From contig NW_004955477.1 of NCBI RefSeq assembly GCF_000276665.1, positions 5,384,485-5,448,484 on the forward strand: DNA of 64,000 nt, given 5' to 3'. The notes under the pieces were generated by a model that saw only the letters and a program-made list of their open reading frames with translations, had not been told where the DNA came from and did no database searches. Shown piece after piece: positions 45,375 to 56,975 of this stretch. The position numbers were made by a program, and so were the translations under genes. Each line of letters begins with the position of its first letter. The first letter of the stretch is position 1. Origin of the DNA: Chinchilla lanigera (taxonomy: Eukaryota > Chordata > Mammalia > Rodentia > Chinchillidae).

Positions 45375-46855
45375 GATGCCGAAGTCTAAGTCCCCAAAGC
45401 CTGGAAGACCTGCAGGATGAGGACAACACAGATAGAAGGACAAAAAGCCAGAGAGAAAGAATCCTGGTGGCTCAGAGTCATCTGAGGTCTGTATCACAAG
45501 TTCCCAAAATAAGACATTAACTGGAACTGGTGAAAAGTCATGTGGCTCCAACTTGAATGGTTCCCAAAGTAAGAGCCAAGGGAGGATCCAATGGCAAGAT
45601 CTAGTCCAGATACACGAGTGAGATAATGAGTGGAGGAAGAAGAGCTGGTGATTGAAGAACTGAGTATTCATACTGGTGGAGGGATCAACTGATGGTGCGG
45701 AGGGGGTAGAGGACTGCCAGGGGTGGATGGGATGAGCAGGAGGAAAAGGACTTGGACTAAAAAATGAGCAGGACAGATCTTCATCCCGGGAAATCTCACT
45801 GGCTCAAGTGGACTGCTGTGGTGGAAAAAGTTTGAGTTAAGGCTGCAGAGAAGTGGAGAGAGAGCACGATTGTTTGGCACACTATCTTATAAACAGACAC
45901 AGGGAAGCTAAGTTCCTGACTGTCCCTGAAGCAGACAGAGAGGCTGCAGTGATGATGTTGATGATGATAAGGATAATGATTGCTCTTCTCGATGAGTATC
46001 CACCTCACTACCTGCGAGGGAGAAGGTTTTTCTCAGGATAGGTAAAAAATGAAGACTCTTACACGTCTCTTTGCAGAGGAATCCATTCTGGGTAGACACA
46101 CACATATGACAAACAGATTGCATCTATAAAGCCACATTCACAGGAGTGGATGGTGTCCTAAGAAGAATGGTAGCTGTTCACTCTGTGCCAAGAACCTGAA
46201 TGTAGGCAGAAACTGAAAGGGTCTCCTTCCTAAGCTCACATCAAGTCCCATGCAGTCTTGCCTTGACCCACCTCCCCCATGAAATGGAGGTGTCCCAGAG
46301 AAAAGAACAGATACTTGCTTCTCCAGCAGTGACAGCCTGAGCAAGGGCTCAAGAGTCATATTGGGGGAAATTTTTGAGCCAGGAAGAGCAGCCAGGTTGC
46401 TGTGTCTATGGTCTGCAGACTGCCACGTGTTCGTGGCCATATTTCACAGTCAGCCAACGCTCACTGCAACCACTGCTGAACCTGTGCATGGCCCTGTCCA
46501 AGGTGCTGGCCCCAGCAAAAGAAGAAGAAGAAGCTGGAAGGGATAGGCAGAGAGAGGACTGTTAGAAATGATTGCTAATTGTGTGGAGGATGAAAGAGAA
46601 AAAGATAGGGTAGAACCCATGTTTGGAACCACAGTACTATATTGTGCCTCAGGAATCATTGCCGGGTCAGGTTGGATTATTGTAATTGGGATCACTGAGT
46701 GTTGTGTCATTGACTGACAAGTGTTACAAAATTCAGGATCAAAATTTTTGGAGTCCTCTTCCTCGTAAATTGGAGAAATTATTCATCTATCATAAAGTTG
46801 TTCATATTTATTCTTTTCCTTCAGTCTTTTGAAAGCATACTACAAACTGTACAAA
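45375..46855. other. unassigned, purine-rich unique DNA
   Basis: No repeat family recognised. Short GAAGAAGAAGAAG (about 46521-46531) and GATGATG (about 45952-45966) tracts. No coding frame with domain features. Confidence 0.4.
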
Positions 46856-46859
46856 AGAA

Positions 46860-47345
46860 ATCTATTTTACAGTATAACATAAATATGTACAATATACTGC
46901 TTTATACACATACATTATATATTATGCTATAGGTATGTACTATGCACTGTACTACATTCATATAATATGTACTATGCTTTATACACTTATTATATACTAT
47001 ACTATATATGCATACCATACATCATACTCTATATCCATTCTATGCACTGTCTTATATACATATACTATGCACTGTGCTATAAATATATACTATACATGGT
47101 GCCATATATATATATATATATATACATATATACACACACTATGAATTGTGTTATGTTTCTTTACTAGTCAATGTATTCTGTACTATAATATATATATAGT
47201 ACTACACACTATGTTATATATAACGCTACACATTGTGCTTTATATGTATAAATATATATAATGGACTCTGCTATACAATATAGAATACACTGTCATACAA
47301 TATACTATGCACTATACTATATACATATACTGTAGACTATACTAT
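46860..47345. repeat. degenerate AT-rich tandem repeat (VNTR-like)
   Basis: The phrase TACTATGCACT(G/A)T and variants recur about every 30-40 bp (near 46937, 46970, 47036, 47064, 47138, 47198, 47303), joined by TATACATATA linkers. An internal pure TA run lies at about 47104-47122. Confidence 0.8.
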
Positions 47346-48274
47346 CACATCCACTTGTATCACCAGATTAACTAACATGTTAGGAATGCCTGATATCCCC
47401 TTTGAAATTATTTTTGCTATTTTTCTCCTTCTGACAGATCCAGTGCCAGTGTATTCACACTCAATCAATGCAGTGTTACCTGCTCTCTTTTAATTCCTAC
47501 TTTCTGTGTTGCCCTTAAATTCAATCATTAGAAAATTGCCAATGGTCTTTCTGCAGTAGAAATTTGAACTCATAAATGAACTGTGTCTGACTTTCCTCAT
47601 TACTACTCCTGCCCACAAATTTGCTCAGCATCTTTTGTAATAGCATTTTTCTTTCTTCCAAGAGGTGCTGTGTTCTTCCCTCATCTATACAGACTGAATT
47701 CCACTAACTCATTCTTCCCAATTCTTGCAAATCAGTGCTGATGAAAAGGAAGGACTTTACACTGTGTGGGGCCCACACACTAAAGGACAGATGTTTTTCT
47801 CAATAGTTGCCTGACTTATTAGTTCTCTTCCTCTCTTCCCCTCCCCTTTTCTAACCCTTCTATCCAGCCCTGCCCTGTCTTTTCTCAACTCTCCTCTCCC
47901 TACAGCAATTTAAACTGCCTGAGAAGCAAAGCAGAAGCAATGCAGTAAATGACTCTTAATCCACTCCCAGGAACAAACCTCCTGGACCATGGAATCCTCT
48001 CTAGCCCCTCCATAAAGCTTGATGCCTGATACCCATGGTTGATCCTGATTTCATGTGATGTGAAACATATACAAGGGATACTATTCATTCCTTACCTTTG
48101 TTCTAAGTGTTGTGCTTGTGTATGGGGATCGGGAACATCCTCTTGACAACAAAAGAAGGCAAGACCTCAGATTTGTGTGCTGTCCTGCAATTCTTCACTG
48201 GCACCCAGGCCACTGTCTTCACAACTCAGTTCTGGATCTCCTGTTGAAGTGGTGAGTTGTTGCTGATTTTGTCT

Positions 48275-48480
48275 GTTTTCAAATTTAATTTTGTAATAAC
48301 ATGTATACATATTAATGGATCACAATGTGGTATTTCAATAGATAACATGCAACATACACTGATCAAATAAGGGTAATTGGAAATTTCCCTCTTCTTATCA
48401 TTTCTTTATGTTTGAAGCTTTTGAGCACCTCTTTTCCAGGTATTATAAATACATGATGAGTTACTAATGGCTACTCCTTG
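48275..48480 (-). mobile_element. L1-like fragment, antisense
   Basis: TATTAATGGATCACAATGTGG, CACTGATCAAATAAGGGTAATTGG and CTTCTTATCATTTCTTTATG match the complemented L1M 3' block also seen at 36990-37060. Confidence 0.5.
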
Positions 48481-48679
48481 ATGAAAAGAATGCAGAATTA
48501 TACACATCAACAGATATGAAAATGTTTATTTAAAATGATTTTAAAAATTTAGCAGGTTATAAATTTTGAAAAGTTGAAAAATATGCACATCACAAAATCC
48601 AGAAAATAATATGCTCCCACATATTTCAGCGGCATATTGTGATCATCTTTTATCAGAGAAACAACTTTGAAATATCATT

Positions 48680-49005
48680 TTCTATAAAGCCGTATTATGC
48701 AATAGAAATATATAACCCTCAAATATGAGCCACATCTATCATTTCAAGTTGTCTAGCTACATTTATCACTTTAAAATAGAAATATGTGAAATTAATTTTA
48801 GCAATATATTTTATTCATGCAAAATAGTCAAATTACTATAATACCAACATATAATTAATACAAAATATACATGAAGTATTCTATATTCTTTTTCTCTCAC
48901 TAAGGTTTCAAACATGGTGTTTTACACTTACATCAGCTTTCAATTTTCAGTAGCTACAAAAGTGCCCAGGAGTCACATACGGGAAGTAGTACCATCTTGG
49001 CCTGG
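48680..49005. mobile_element. hAT-type nonautonomous DNA transposon
   Basis: TATGTGAAATTAATTTTAGC, AATATATTTTATTCATGC, GTGTTTTACACTTACATCAGC and TAGCTACAAAAGTGCCCAGGAG resemble an abundant mammalian hAT-Charlie-like family whose consensus has '...gtgaaattaattttaataatatattttattt...'. The ends are too decayed to define terminal repeats. Confidence 0.5.
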
Positions 49006-49774
49006 GTAGCTCCATCTCGACTAGAAAGAAAAGCCTTTCTATCAGGTCAAAATTTATTTTTATCATAGATAATTTACGTAAGCTGCTTTTACCTTCTCAA
49101 ACTCATTATTTGTAATGTTATTACATTTATAGTATGATCATCATGTTTGGAAAGCCTTCTATTAATTCTATCATATATAAGTTGTAAAGGTTCAGGGCAT
49201 TTTGAGATGACTCCTGCAAGGATTTAACCTTTAAATCTTTTTGAATTGAAGACACTTATATACCATTTTGTTGAACACAGTCCACATTGTGGTAGCTTAT
49301 TATTTTCTTCTATTTTTGATGTCAAGATTCCATGACACATCAGCAAGAAATTGAAAGAACAGCTGCACAGATTGAAAATGATCCTCCAAGTCCATTTGCA
49401 TGGATGGGGTGTAGGGAAGTGGAAGGTGATGGAATAAGATCAGAAAAGCGTGTTAAAGCCAAGTAAGCAGGTAGGGAAGGGTGTCTCCTGTCAGTGAGAG
49501 GCTGAGCAGGGACTCTCAGGTTAAGGAGTCAACACTTGTGTGCAGAAACATTACTGGAAACAGTTCTCCACAACTACCCAATACATCCTCACTTTTTCTC
49601 AGCAGCATAACTGAGGGCATTTTTCCTGGACATCTTTCCAAGAATATTTGCATAGTAAGTGCCTTTTGGAAGACAAATGATCTCTTTCCAGGGCAGAGGG
49701 TAGTTTTTGTTTCCTGATCAGGATAATAAGAATCATTTCTCCTTCTAAGCAGAGGTTTGTTAATAGTCTTTTAT

Positions 49775-49909
49775 GAAATGTGTGTTCCAGGGGCTGGGGA
49801 TTTAGCTCAGCGGCAAAAGTGCCTGCCTGGCAAGCGCAAGGTCGTGAGTTCGGTTCCCGGTACCGGAGAAAAACCAACCCCCCCCCCAAAAAAAAGAAAC
49901 GTGTGTTCC
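49775..49909 (+). mobile_element. ID-type SINE, sense, 14-bp duplication
   Basis: The body starts at about 49790 (GGGGCTGGGGATTTAGCTCAG; GGCAAAAGTGCCTGCCTGGC; GGTCGTGAGTTCGGTTCCC; GGTACCGG), then AGAAAAACCAA, C10 and A8. GAAATGTGTGTTCC at 49775-49788 repeats as GAAACGTGTGTTCC at 49896-49909. Very close to consensus, so probably among the youngest copies here. Confidence 0.94.
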
Positions 49910-51269
49910 CTAAACTTGGGATTTCTCAGGTGTGACACAGACCCATTATGCACACAGCATTGCTCAGAGCTACTCCACTCCATATCATCTTCATGGAACT
50001 GGGAACAAAGAGAGTTGATGGTAACATGAGCTCAGGCTACCCATGCTGACATCAGTACTGAAGTCTTTTGTCTCTGACTTGAAGACTTGTATTTGTTACA
50101 TCTATGAAATGTACAGGCTCACTTGTGACCTTGAAAGTGGGGTATAATCTCAGACTTTTCACAACTCCTTGCACACCAGCAGCATGGAAAAGGCCTTTGA
50201 GTGTAATAGCTTGATCCTTAGTATCTGAGACCTAGAAACCTGGGTGTGGATCCAATTCTGAATCTAAATTTGTGGCTATAAGAGCTGCTACACACAAAAC
50301 CCACTGCAAATCACAGATGCCATCAAACACAGGGTGAAAGAATTCACAACTAAGCTTTTTCAGTAAAGCCAAAAAATGCTTGCAGCCACTCCATACCAAG
50401 TAAACGAAGGGAAATTGGAGCAGAAATAGACAATAGTCTGAACTGATTGGACATATAAAGTATAAGTATTTACTGTAGCAAGTTTGCAATCACATGGACA
50501 CATTCAGAGCAGCTCCATTCCCTGAGAGACGCAGGCAGCAGGCAAGATACATTCTAGTGATCCGCAGCTGGTTGCACCTCCTGAATGTACGCAGAAACAT
50601 ACCCCCCATGAAAGGCTCCAAAAGCTTTCCTGCTCCTCCAGCTGAGTCACCTGCTCCCCAAAACTCAATTGTCTGTTTCCAGATCTGCCTTTGCCAATTG
50701 TCCTTGAAATTTTCATCATCCGCTTACAAAACCACTGAAATATAAATGTATAAACATTTATGGTTTTCACAAAAACTAAGTTGAAAGATTTAGGAAACAA
50801 GATTTGCTTTGAGAGACACAAGTCATTTAAAACTTGCTGTCAAGAAAGAAGTATGAGGAAGATGACTGTAGAAGTTTTTGGGGAAATCATACATATACAG
50901 AATTTTTGTTACAAAGTTTCTTCCAGCTTCTTTTCCCCTCAGCTTCGAAGTCTCAGAAGTCAGTATTCCAACTCAAAACACTTCAAGATGACCACCCCAA
51001 TAATGATTTTATTTTTCTTCCCTCCTCATTCTTTTTCTTTCGAATAGAAAAGCCTGGTCAGGGTAGAGATGACTCCATAGGAAGATAGTAACTTTTCTTT
51101 TAAAAAGTTATTAAAAGCCTGGTAAGGTTGATCTGCTTCCTAGAGGTAGCTACGAGTACTAACTTCATTACAGAATTGCTAGGTAAGCCAGGCTATTGCA
51201 AAGCCTTTGGTGTTATCTATTTCCCTCTGTCCTCCCACTTACTGATGGCAATGTTTATGTCTGTATTAT
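49910..51269. other. unassigned DNA
   Basis: No named repeat. Opposing frames of 83-105 codons at 50494-50821 mirror each other and lack domains. Confidence 0.4.
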
Positions 51270-51359
51270 TTCCATGGCTATTATAACATGTTGTCACAGT
51301 TTAGTGGCTTAAATTACACAGGTTCGCTATCTTATAGTTCTGTAGGATAGAAATACAAT

Positions 51360-52003
51360 GTTAGGAAACTCTGCTGCTTGCAATAACATGAATGAAACTG
51401 GAGAGCATTTTGCTGAGTGACATAAGTCAAACAAAATAGACAGTGTATGGTATCAGTTACATGCAGAATCTTAATAAAATAAAACAGAAAAAGCAAATTC
51501 ACAGGAATAGAAAGTAGAATGTGGTTTTCAGAGATTATTGGTGGGGTGAATTGGGGAGATACTGGTCAGAGGGTACAAACTTTCAGCTATGGAATGAATA
51601 AATTTTGGAGATGTAATATTCAGCATGGGGGCTTTACTTAACAGTATTGTATTGTAGACTTGGAATTTACAAATAAAGTAGACCTTTTCCATTCTCATCA
51701 AAATACAAAAGGTGATCATATAAAACAGTGGTGGCAAACCTATGGCACACGTGTTACAGAGGGAATGCACAGCCCTCTCTGTTGGCACCTGAGGCAAGTC
51801 CTCCCAGTATCACCCCAGCAGCAGAGCAGCAGATAACAGCACACAGTGAGACCAAGTGCATCCTTGGAAAGGAGTAGTGGAGCCAGACAATGATGTCATG
51901 AGTAGTTTGGGCCCTCAGTCTCTAAAAGATTCACCATCACCGAGAGGGATGAATGTTAATTGACTTGCGGTGATCATTTCACATTGTACACATACACGGG
52001 CCA
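51360..52003 (+). mobile_element. L1M 3' end, sense, inserted in the LTR and split by hAT
   Basis: GCAATAACATGAATGAAACTGG, GCATTTTGCTGAGTGACATAAG, TTCACAGGAATAGAAAGTAG, GAATAAATTTTGGAGATGTAA, ACAGTATTGTATTGTAGACTTGG, and after the hAT element GTTAATTGACTTGCGGTGATCATTTCACATTG (in blocks). The sense L1M 3' order is intact across the hAT insertion. Confidence 0.8.
51726..51942. mobile_element. hAT-type nonautonomous element (217 bp) inside L1
   Basis: The left end CAGTGGTGGCAAACCT and the complement of the right end, CGGTGATGGTGAATCT, agree at 11 of 16 positions, as expected for decayed hAT terminal repeats. Internal wording TATGGCACACGTG and CCCTCTCTGTTGGCAC fits a hAT family I recall from other vertebrates. 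The 8-bp flanks (ATATAAAA and AGAGGGAT) no longer match well. No transposase. Confidence 0.6.
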
Positions 52004-52989
52004 CACTTCCTTCTGGTAGCTAAAGAGGAGAATCATTCTTTCACTCCCTGTAGTTTCTTGAGGTCACCTACATTCCTTGGCTTCTGGCTCTTTCTTCCAC
52101 TTCAAAGACACGCACATGTCTCTCTGCCCCAGCTTCCATATAGCAATGCTATCTACTCTCTTTTTCTGTCTTCCTCTTCCATTTTCAGATCCCTTTTGAT
52201 TACAAGGAGTCCACATGGGTAATACAGGGTAGGCTCTCTATCGCATCAATGATTTGTGACCTGAACTCCATTTGTAAACTTAAAGTTTCCTTGCCATGTA
52301 ACATAACACTCAGATGTGAATGTTTTTAGGGGTCATTATTCTACCTAACACCACAAAATTTGGAACAGTGAAGTTTGTGTCTTTTAAAGCAAACTTCCAT
52401 CATTGCATACTGCAGGCTCCTGCTATCCAAATCAGCAAGCAGATCCCAGAGATCTGGAAAGAGTGGGAAGTGGTGTGGAGAGCAACACTCAGACTATATC
52501 TGCATATCCTGACTTCCAAATGCTGCACTCCTGAAATAGGGGGCAGAAGAAGGAAGTACAGGGTGTCCCAGCGCCTTCTCGTGACTCCCATGAACAAGAG
52601 GGGTGACATGGAATTTGTGCAGACCAGGAAGGAGACCTGTTGACAACATGCCAGTAATGTACAGGTGTAAAGTTTGAAAAGGAAAATCACAGCTGTTTCT
52701 TGTACTCTGAAGCAGGTTCATATGAGACATACAGTTTACCTTTCTAAAACACAGTAATTTTAATAAAGTCCTACTAGGCTACTGTTTTCTATGAATACTT
52801 GTACTTTTTGAATTCACTTTAATTGACAGTTTGGGAGTCTTTGTGAAATCTACTGAGTTCACACTCTCATAATTCACTGCACATTAACTACCATTTTAGA
52901 AATAATATGCCTTGTACCAAATAATAAAGACCAATTCCTGACCAGAAGACTATTCAATTCGTATTTTGCATTGAAAGATTTTAAAAGTT

Positions 52990-53450
52990 AGTTTATTTTT
53001 TTTACTTGTAAAGTGAAACTATGTGTAAATAATGAAGTGTTCACTCAATTATAGAGGTGTACTTTACTTGCAAGGGTTTTCATCTGTAATTATGCAAAGA
53101 AAAATATTGCTGTTGAAGATGGGAAAGTGATAATATGCAACCGTCTCAGCCTGCAAAAACATAGCCTGAGGGTCACAAAAACAGTGATGGGTTGAGAAAA
53201 GTATTCACAGTGTGTTTATTACTTGTGCATTACTGGAAAAAAATCACTGAGCATGTCAAAGAAGATTGCCACAGAGACCTTGTCCAAAAAGCTTGCAAAT
53301 TCATTGGAGAAAAGACAAATGTAATGAAAATAGAACTGCACAGAATTTGTTAATAAACATGCTCTGTGCTGTTTATGAATTCTTCACAAAGAGCTTGAGC
53401 TGAGGTAATGATACAGGGGAGGCATTCCTTTCATTGTTGAAAACAGTTCT
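52990..53450. promoter_or_regulatory. candidate conserved noncoding element
   Basis: About 460 bp of complex, repeat-free AT-rich DNA. It has a TAATTATGCAAAG composite (53087-53099: homeodomain TAATTA overlapping a POU/C-EBP-like ATGCAAAG) and CATTGTTG (about 53433-53440, SOX-like). No open frame. Conservation is inferred from texture only. Confidence 0.3.
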
Positions 53451-53977
53451 CAAAGGGAGCATTTGGCTGGACCAAGGTCACATTAAGTGCATGTATACCA
53501 AGAGCAGGAGGCTGGATCCCCTCTTCTTGGGCTGAATCAAACTTAGGAAAGAGGGGTAAGGTCTAACTTGCTTTCCCCAGAGATGACTGATGGTGAGAAA
53601 TCAGGAGAGGACACACAAGCCTGGGCTGAACCAGTCTCCAAAGACTGGGAAGGTGAACGAAGAGGGTTTCATGGGAAGAAGGCATAGCTTGAGCTCAATG
53701 TTGGCACCTATGAGCATAAGGTTGAGGGATTATGTGCAAGAGATGAAGTCATGGCTGGATTTCCTAGAGAGCTGGGGTAGATTTGTAGAGCTTGGTAAAA
53801 AAAACAAATTGTGAAGGAGGGCAGAAATCAGAATTGGGAGATGATCAAGCTAGGGGTGATGACACTGGCTAGCACCAGGGTGTGAACATTAGACATGTTA
53901 AGAGGGTAAGATTCTGATTGTATATGTACCTGTTTTCAATGTACTTCTTTTTGCTTTTGTTTGTGATTTACTGTAAA

Positions 53978-54035
53978 TCAATATTAGCAACACTAAATGC
54001 ATACATGTATATCTGTGTAATATTGCTAATATTGA
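53978..54035. repeat. perfect 13-bp inverted repeat, 32-bp loop
   Basis: TCAATATTAGCAA (53978-53990) and TTGCTAATATTGA (54023-54035) are exact complements. It may be a remnant of a DNA transposon or a chance hairpin in AT-rich DNA. Confidence 0.85.
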
Positions 54036-54139
54036 CATAACGTATACTATCTATACATATGGATACATAAATATGTATATGCATGTGTAGACACAGATAC
54101 ATGTATTCATGGCACATAAATTGCAAAAAGGGGTATAAA

Positions 54140-54410
54140 CTCAATGCATCTTAGTTTTCTCACTTATATTTAATAGATCCCTTTATGGAAGCCACTGAAC
54201 GTCTGATTCAGTCTTTTCAAAGAACTGTGTAGTATTCCAAGTTGGGTATGTACCAGCACACATTCAACCACTGTTTTATAGTTAACACCAGGATGAGCAT
54301 TGTACTAATATCCCTTTACATGAGTCTTAGCTACAAGTGATATAATTTTCAAAGCAGAACTTCCAAGGAGGAGAGCTACTGGTTATAAGCATAAGTAGTA
54401 TATATATTTT
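54140..54410 (-). mobile_element. old L1/HAL1-type fragment, antisense
   Basis: ATCTTAGTTTTCTCACTTATATTTAATAG, TGTGTAGTATTCCAAGTTGGG, CAACCACTGTTTTATAGTTAAC and CTTCCAAGGAGGAGAGCTACTGG follow the complemented late L1/HAL1 3' order. Confidence 0.5.
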
Positions 54411-54435
54411 TTGAGCACTTCTCTGGCTCACTCTT

Positions 54436-54480
54436 TTATTTTTTATTTTATTTATTTATTTATATATTTATTTTAAAGAG
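54436..54480. repeat. (TTTA)n simple repeat
   Basis: TTTATTTATTTATTTATATATTTA tract in blocks. Low complexity. Confidence 0.85.
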
Positions 54481-54589
54481 AATAAAAAGTAAAGATGATA
54501 TTGATGTCATTACTGAAGTGTAATTAAGATACAATAAACTTCACTACTTAAAGTATATACTTCGTTATGTCTTGACATATGTATGTATT

Positions 54590-56225
54590 CATGAAATCAT
54601 CAACATCATCAAGACAAATATGATTTGTTTTCAAGTAAATTTTGGGAGATTTTATGTTTCAAAAAATTTGTCTATTTCATCTAAGTTGTTGAATTCACTA
54701 ACATAAAGCTATTTACTAGCATAATGTTCCCTTATCTTTTAAAATATCTATAAAATCTATTGTGGTGTCATCTATTTCAACTTGATATTGGTTATTTGTG
54801 TCTGTTCTCTTTTTTCTTGATGAGCCTGGCTGTAGCTTTATCAATAGTATTGATTTTCTCAAATAACCACCATCTGGATTTCTCTTTACATTTACTGTTT
54901 TATATTTCACTGGTTTTCACTCTGATCTTTACGATATATCTTCTGTTGACTTTGAGCTGAAGTTGCTCTACTTTTAAATTTTCTTAAGGTAGAAGGTGAG
55001 GTCACAGCTTTGCAATCTTTATTGTTTTCTTAAATAGGAATTTGGTCTTATGAATTTCCCTCTATGTGTTGTATTCATTGTCCCTAAAAAAATTTAGTAT
55101 GCTGTATTTTCAGATATATTAGCATGATTTCATTCTGTTAAAAATTTCTAATTTCCTTTTTAATTTCTTCTTTAAAGTGGGCTATTTCGAATTATATTGT
55201 TTAATCTTAATACTTGAGGATTTATTTGATATCTTTCTGTTATAAATTTTTAATTGAATTACATTCTAATCAGATAATGTCCTTTATAAAAATTGAATCC
55301 TTTTAAATGTACTAAAGTTTATTTTGTGGCTCACAATTTGTAAATCTTCATTAATATTCCATCAACACTTACAAAGAAAGTAGATTTTGTTGATATTGGG
55401 TGGACTTTTCTCAGACTGTAAGTTTGCCAAATCCTAAGATCATAAATTTTCTAAATTTTAAAAATGTAAATTTGCCAATTTGATAACAGACTCAATCATA
55501 TACTGCCTACAAAGAGTCCATGTTAAGTAAAGACACATATAGTGTTTTAAATAAAAGGATAGCAGAAAATTATTTACACTGATCAAAAAAAAGCTGATGT
55601 GGCTGCACTAAAATCAAAATGAATTTCAGATTTCCTACTTGCTCTGGCAATTATTGAAATTGAGGGCTAGGGCTGGGGATTTAGCTCAGCGGCATAGCAC
55701 CTGCCTGGCAAGCACAAGGTCGTGGATTCGATTACTGGTACCGGCAAAAAACCAAACTACCCCCTCAAAAAAGAAATGGACAGCAGAAGTTTCTCATAAC
55801 TGTGATCTTCCCTCTTTCTCCCTCCAACTCTCTCAGTTTTATTTCATATATTTTGAAACTGTCTAAGTCATTGCATAAATGTTTGAGATTATTGCATATT
55901 GTTGACTAATCAACCCCTCTATCATTATGAAACACATTTTTAAAATCTCTGGTAATATCCTTTGCTCTAGAATCTACATTGAGAAATGGAAAATTTGGGC
56001 CAGTATTTCTTCAAATGTCTTATTAGTCTCTCCCACTTTCAGTGCTTCTTCAAGGATTTCCATTGCACATATACTAAGCAGCTGAAATTTTCTTAGAACT
56101 CATTGATTTACAACTAGTTTTTTCAGTCTTTTTCTCTCTGTGTCTGTCATGGAGAGTAACGATTCTTACACCTTCAAGCACTCCACTTCTGCAGTGTACC
56201 ATCTGCCATTCATGCTGTCTCGTGG
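54590..56225. mobile_element. L1 ORF2-region mosaic with an orientation switch
   Basis: 54650-55440 is antisense ORF2-type L1 (TCTATTTCATCTAAGTTG, ATCAATAGTATTGATTTTCTC, TATAAATTTTTAATTGAATTACATTC, AGATTTTGTTGATATTGGGTGG). 55480-55630 is sense L1 (CATATACTGCCTACAAAGAG, GTTAAGTAAAGACACATATAG, GCTGATGTGGCTGCACTAAAATC). 55890-56200 is antisense again (GTATTTCTTCAAATGTCTTATTAG). Stops occur throughout, so no protein is encoded. Confidence 0.65.
55670..55773 (+). mobile_element. ID-type SINE, sense, within L1 mosaic
   Basis: GGGCTGGGGATTTAGCTCAG, GCATAGCACCTGCCTGGC, AAGGTCGTGGATTCGATTAC, TGGTACCGG, then CAAAAAACCAAACTACCCCC and A6. No convincing target duplication is left (GAAAT only). Confidence 0.92.
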
Positions 56226-56433
56226 CTCATGCCAGGCCAGGTAGCATAGCCTGGTTCACATAACCACCAGATGTGAAAGATCACAAGTCAGAGCTGAGCA
56301 GCCTGATGGGCTTGGAGGGACTAACTATGGTCAGGCAGGCTCAGATGTGTCACATGTGGGGTGTCCCGAGGTGCAGCAAGTACATAGACTGGCGTATGAG
56401 TAACAGGTTAGAGTTAGAGAAACAGAAAGGAGA

Positions 56434-56822
56434 TTCCTTAGTTTGGATCCTAGGATTTTTACCCTAAAATCCCGTAAAGGGATTTACATTTAAAAGGTTG
56501 ATCTCCAGCTTGAAACTATGGGAAGGTACTGGACATTTTAAGAGTTAGGCCTAGTGGAAGGTCTTTTGGTCAGTAAGGCCATGCCCTTGAAGGAGATACT
56601 AGTCCCCCTTCTCCTCTCTCTTTGCAACTCACCATGAGATGACCAGTGTTTTGCTCTGTCACAGCCTTCCTCCCACCAATATGTGCCGCCTGCCACAGAC
56701 CCAAAAGCAATGGGGCCAACTGACCATAGATTGGACCCTCCAAAATTGTGAACCGAAATGAACATTTCTCTTGTTAAGTTAATTATCTCAGGTGTGTGTT
56801 ACAGTAATGGAAAGCTAACACA
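56434..56822 (+). mobile_element. MaLR/ERVL-type solo LTR, sense
   Basis: TTAAAAGGTTGATCTCCAGC, GGCCTAGTGGAAGGTC, GCCATGCCCTTGAAGGAG, CCGCCTGCCACAGACCC, AGCAATGGGGCCAACTGACC and the end AGTAATGGAAAGCTAACACAG follow a common mammalian LTR. The polyadenylation signal is decayed (AAATGAAC). The left edge is uncertain. Confidence 0.65.
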
Positions 56823-56975
56823 GGGACAAAAAATGAAATCAGAGAAAAATTAAGGACTCCCTCAATTTAGAGTACACCTACACTGTGCTAAGCCTTTAGT
56901 GATTCATTTAATCTAAATCTGTCTCCCTGTGCAGGTTGAACAACAAGGGCAGTGATAAGGTTTTGTGCGTTTATT

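Larger units (their letters stand above)
51270..52352 (-). mobile_element. MLT1-like LTR, antisense, split by nested insertions
   Basis: The left piece 51276-51355 (CCATGGCTATTATAACATG...CAGTTTAGTGGCTTAAATTAC...CTTATAGTTCTGTAGG) and the right piece 52005-52352 (TTCCTTCTGGTAGC, CATTCCTTGGCTTCTGGC, CAGATCCCTTTTGATTACAAGG, CTTGCCATGTAACATAACAC, GGGGTCATTATTCTACCTAAC) are consecutive parts of one antisense LTR. L1 and then hAT DNA lie between them. Confidence 0.7.
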
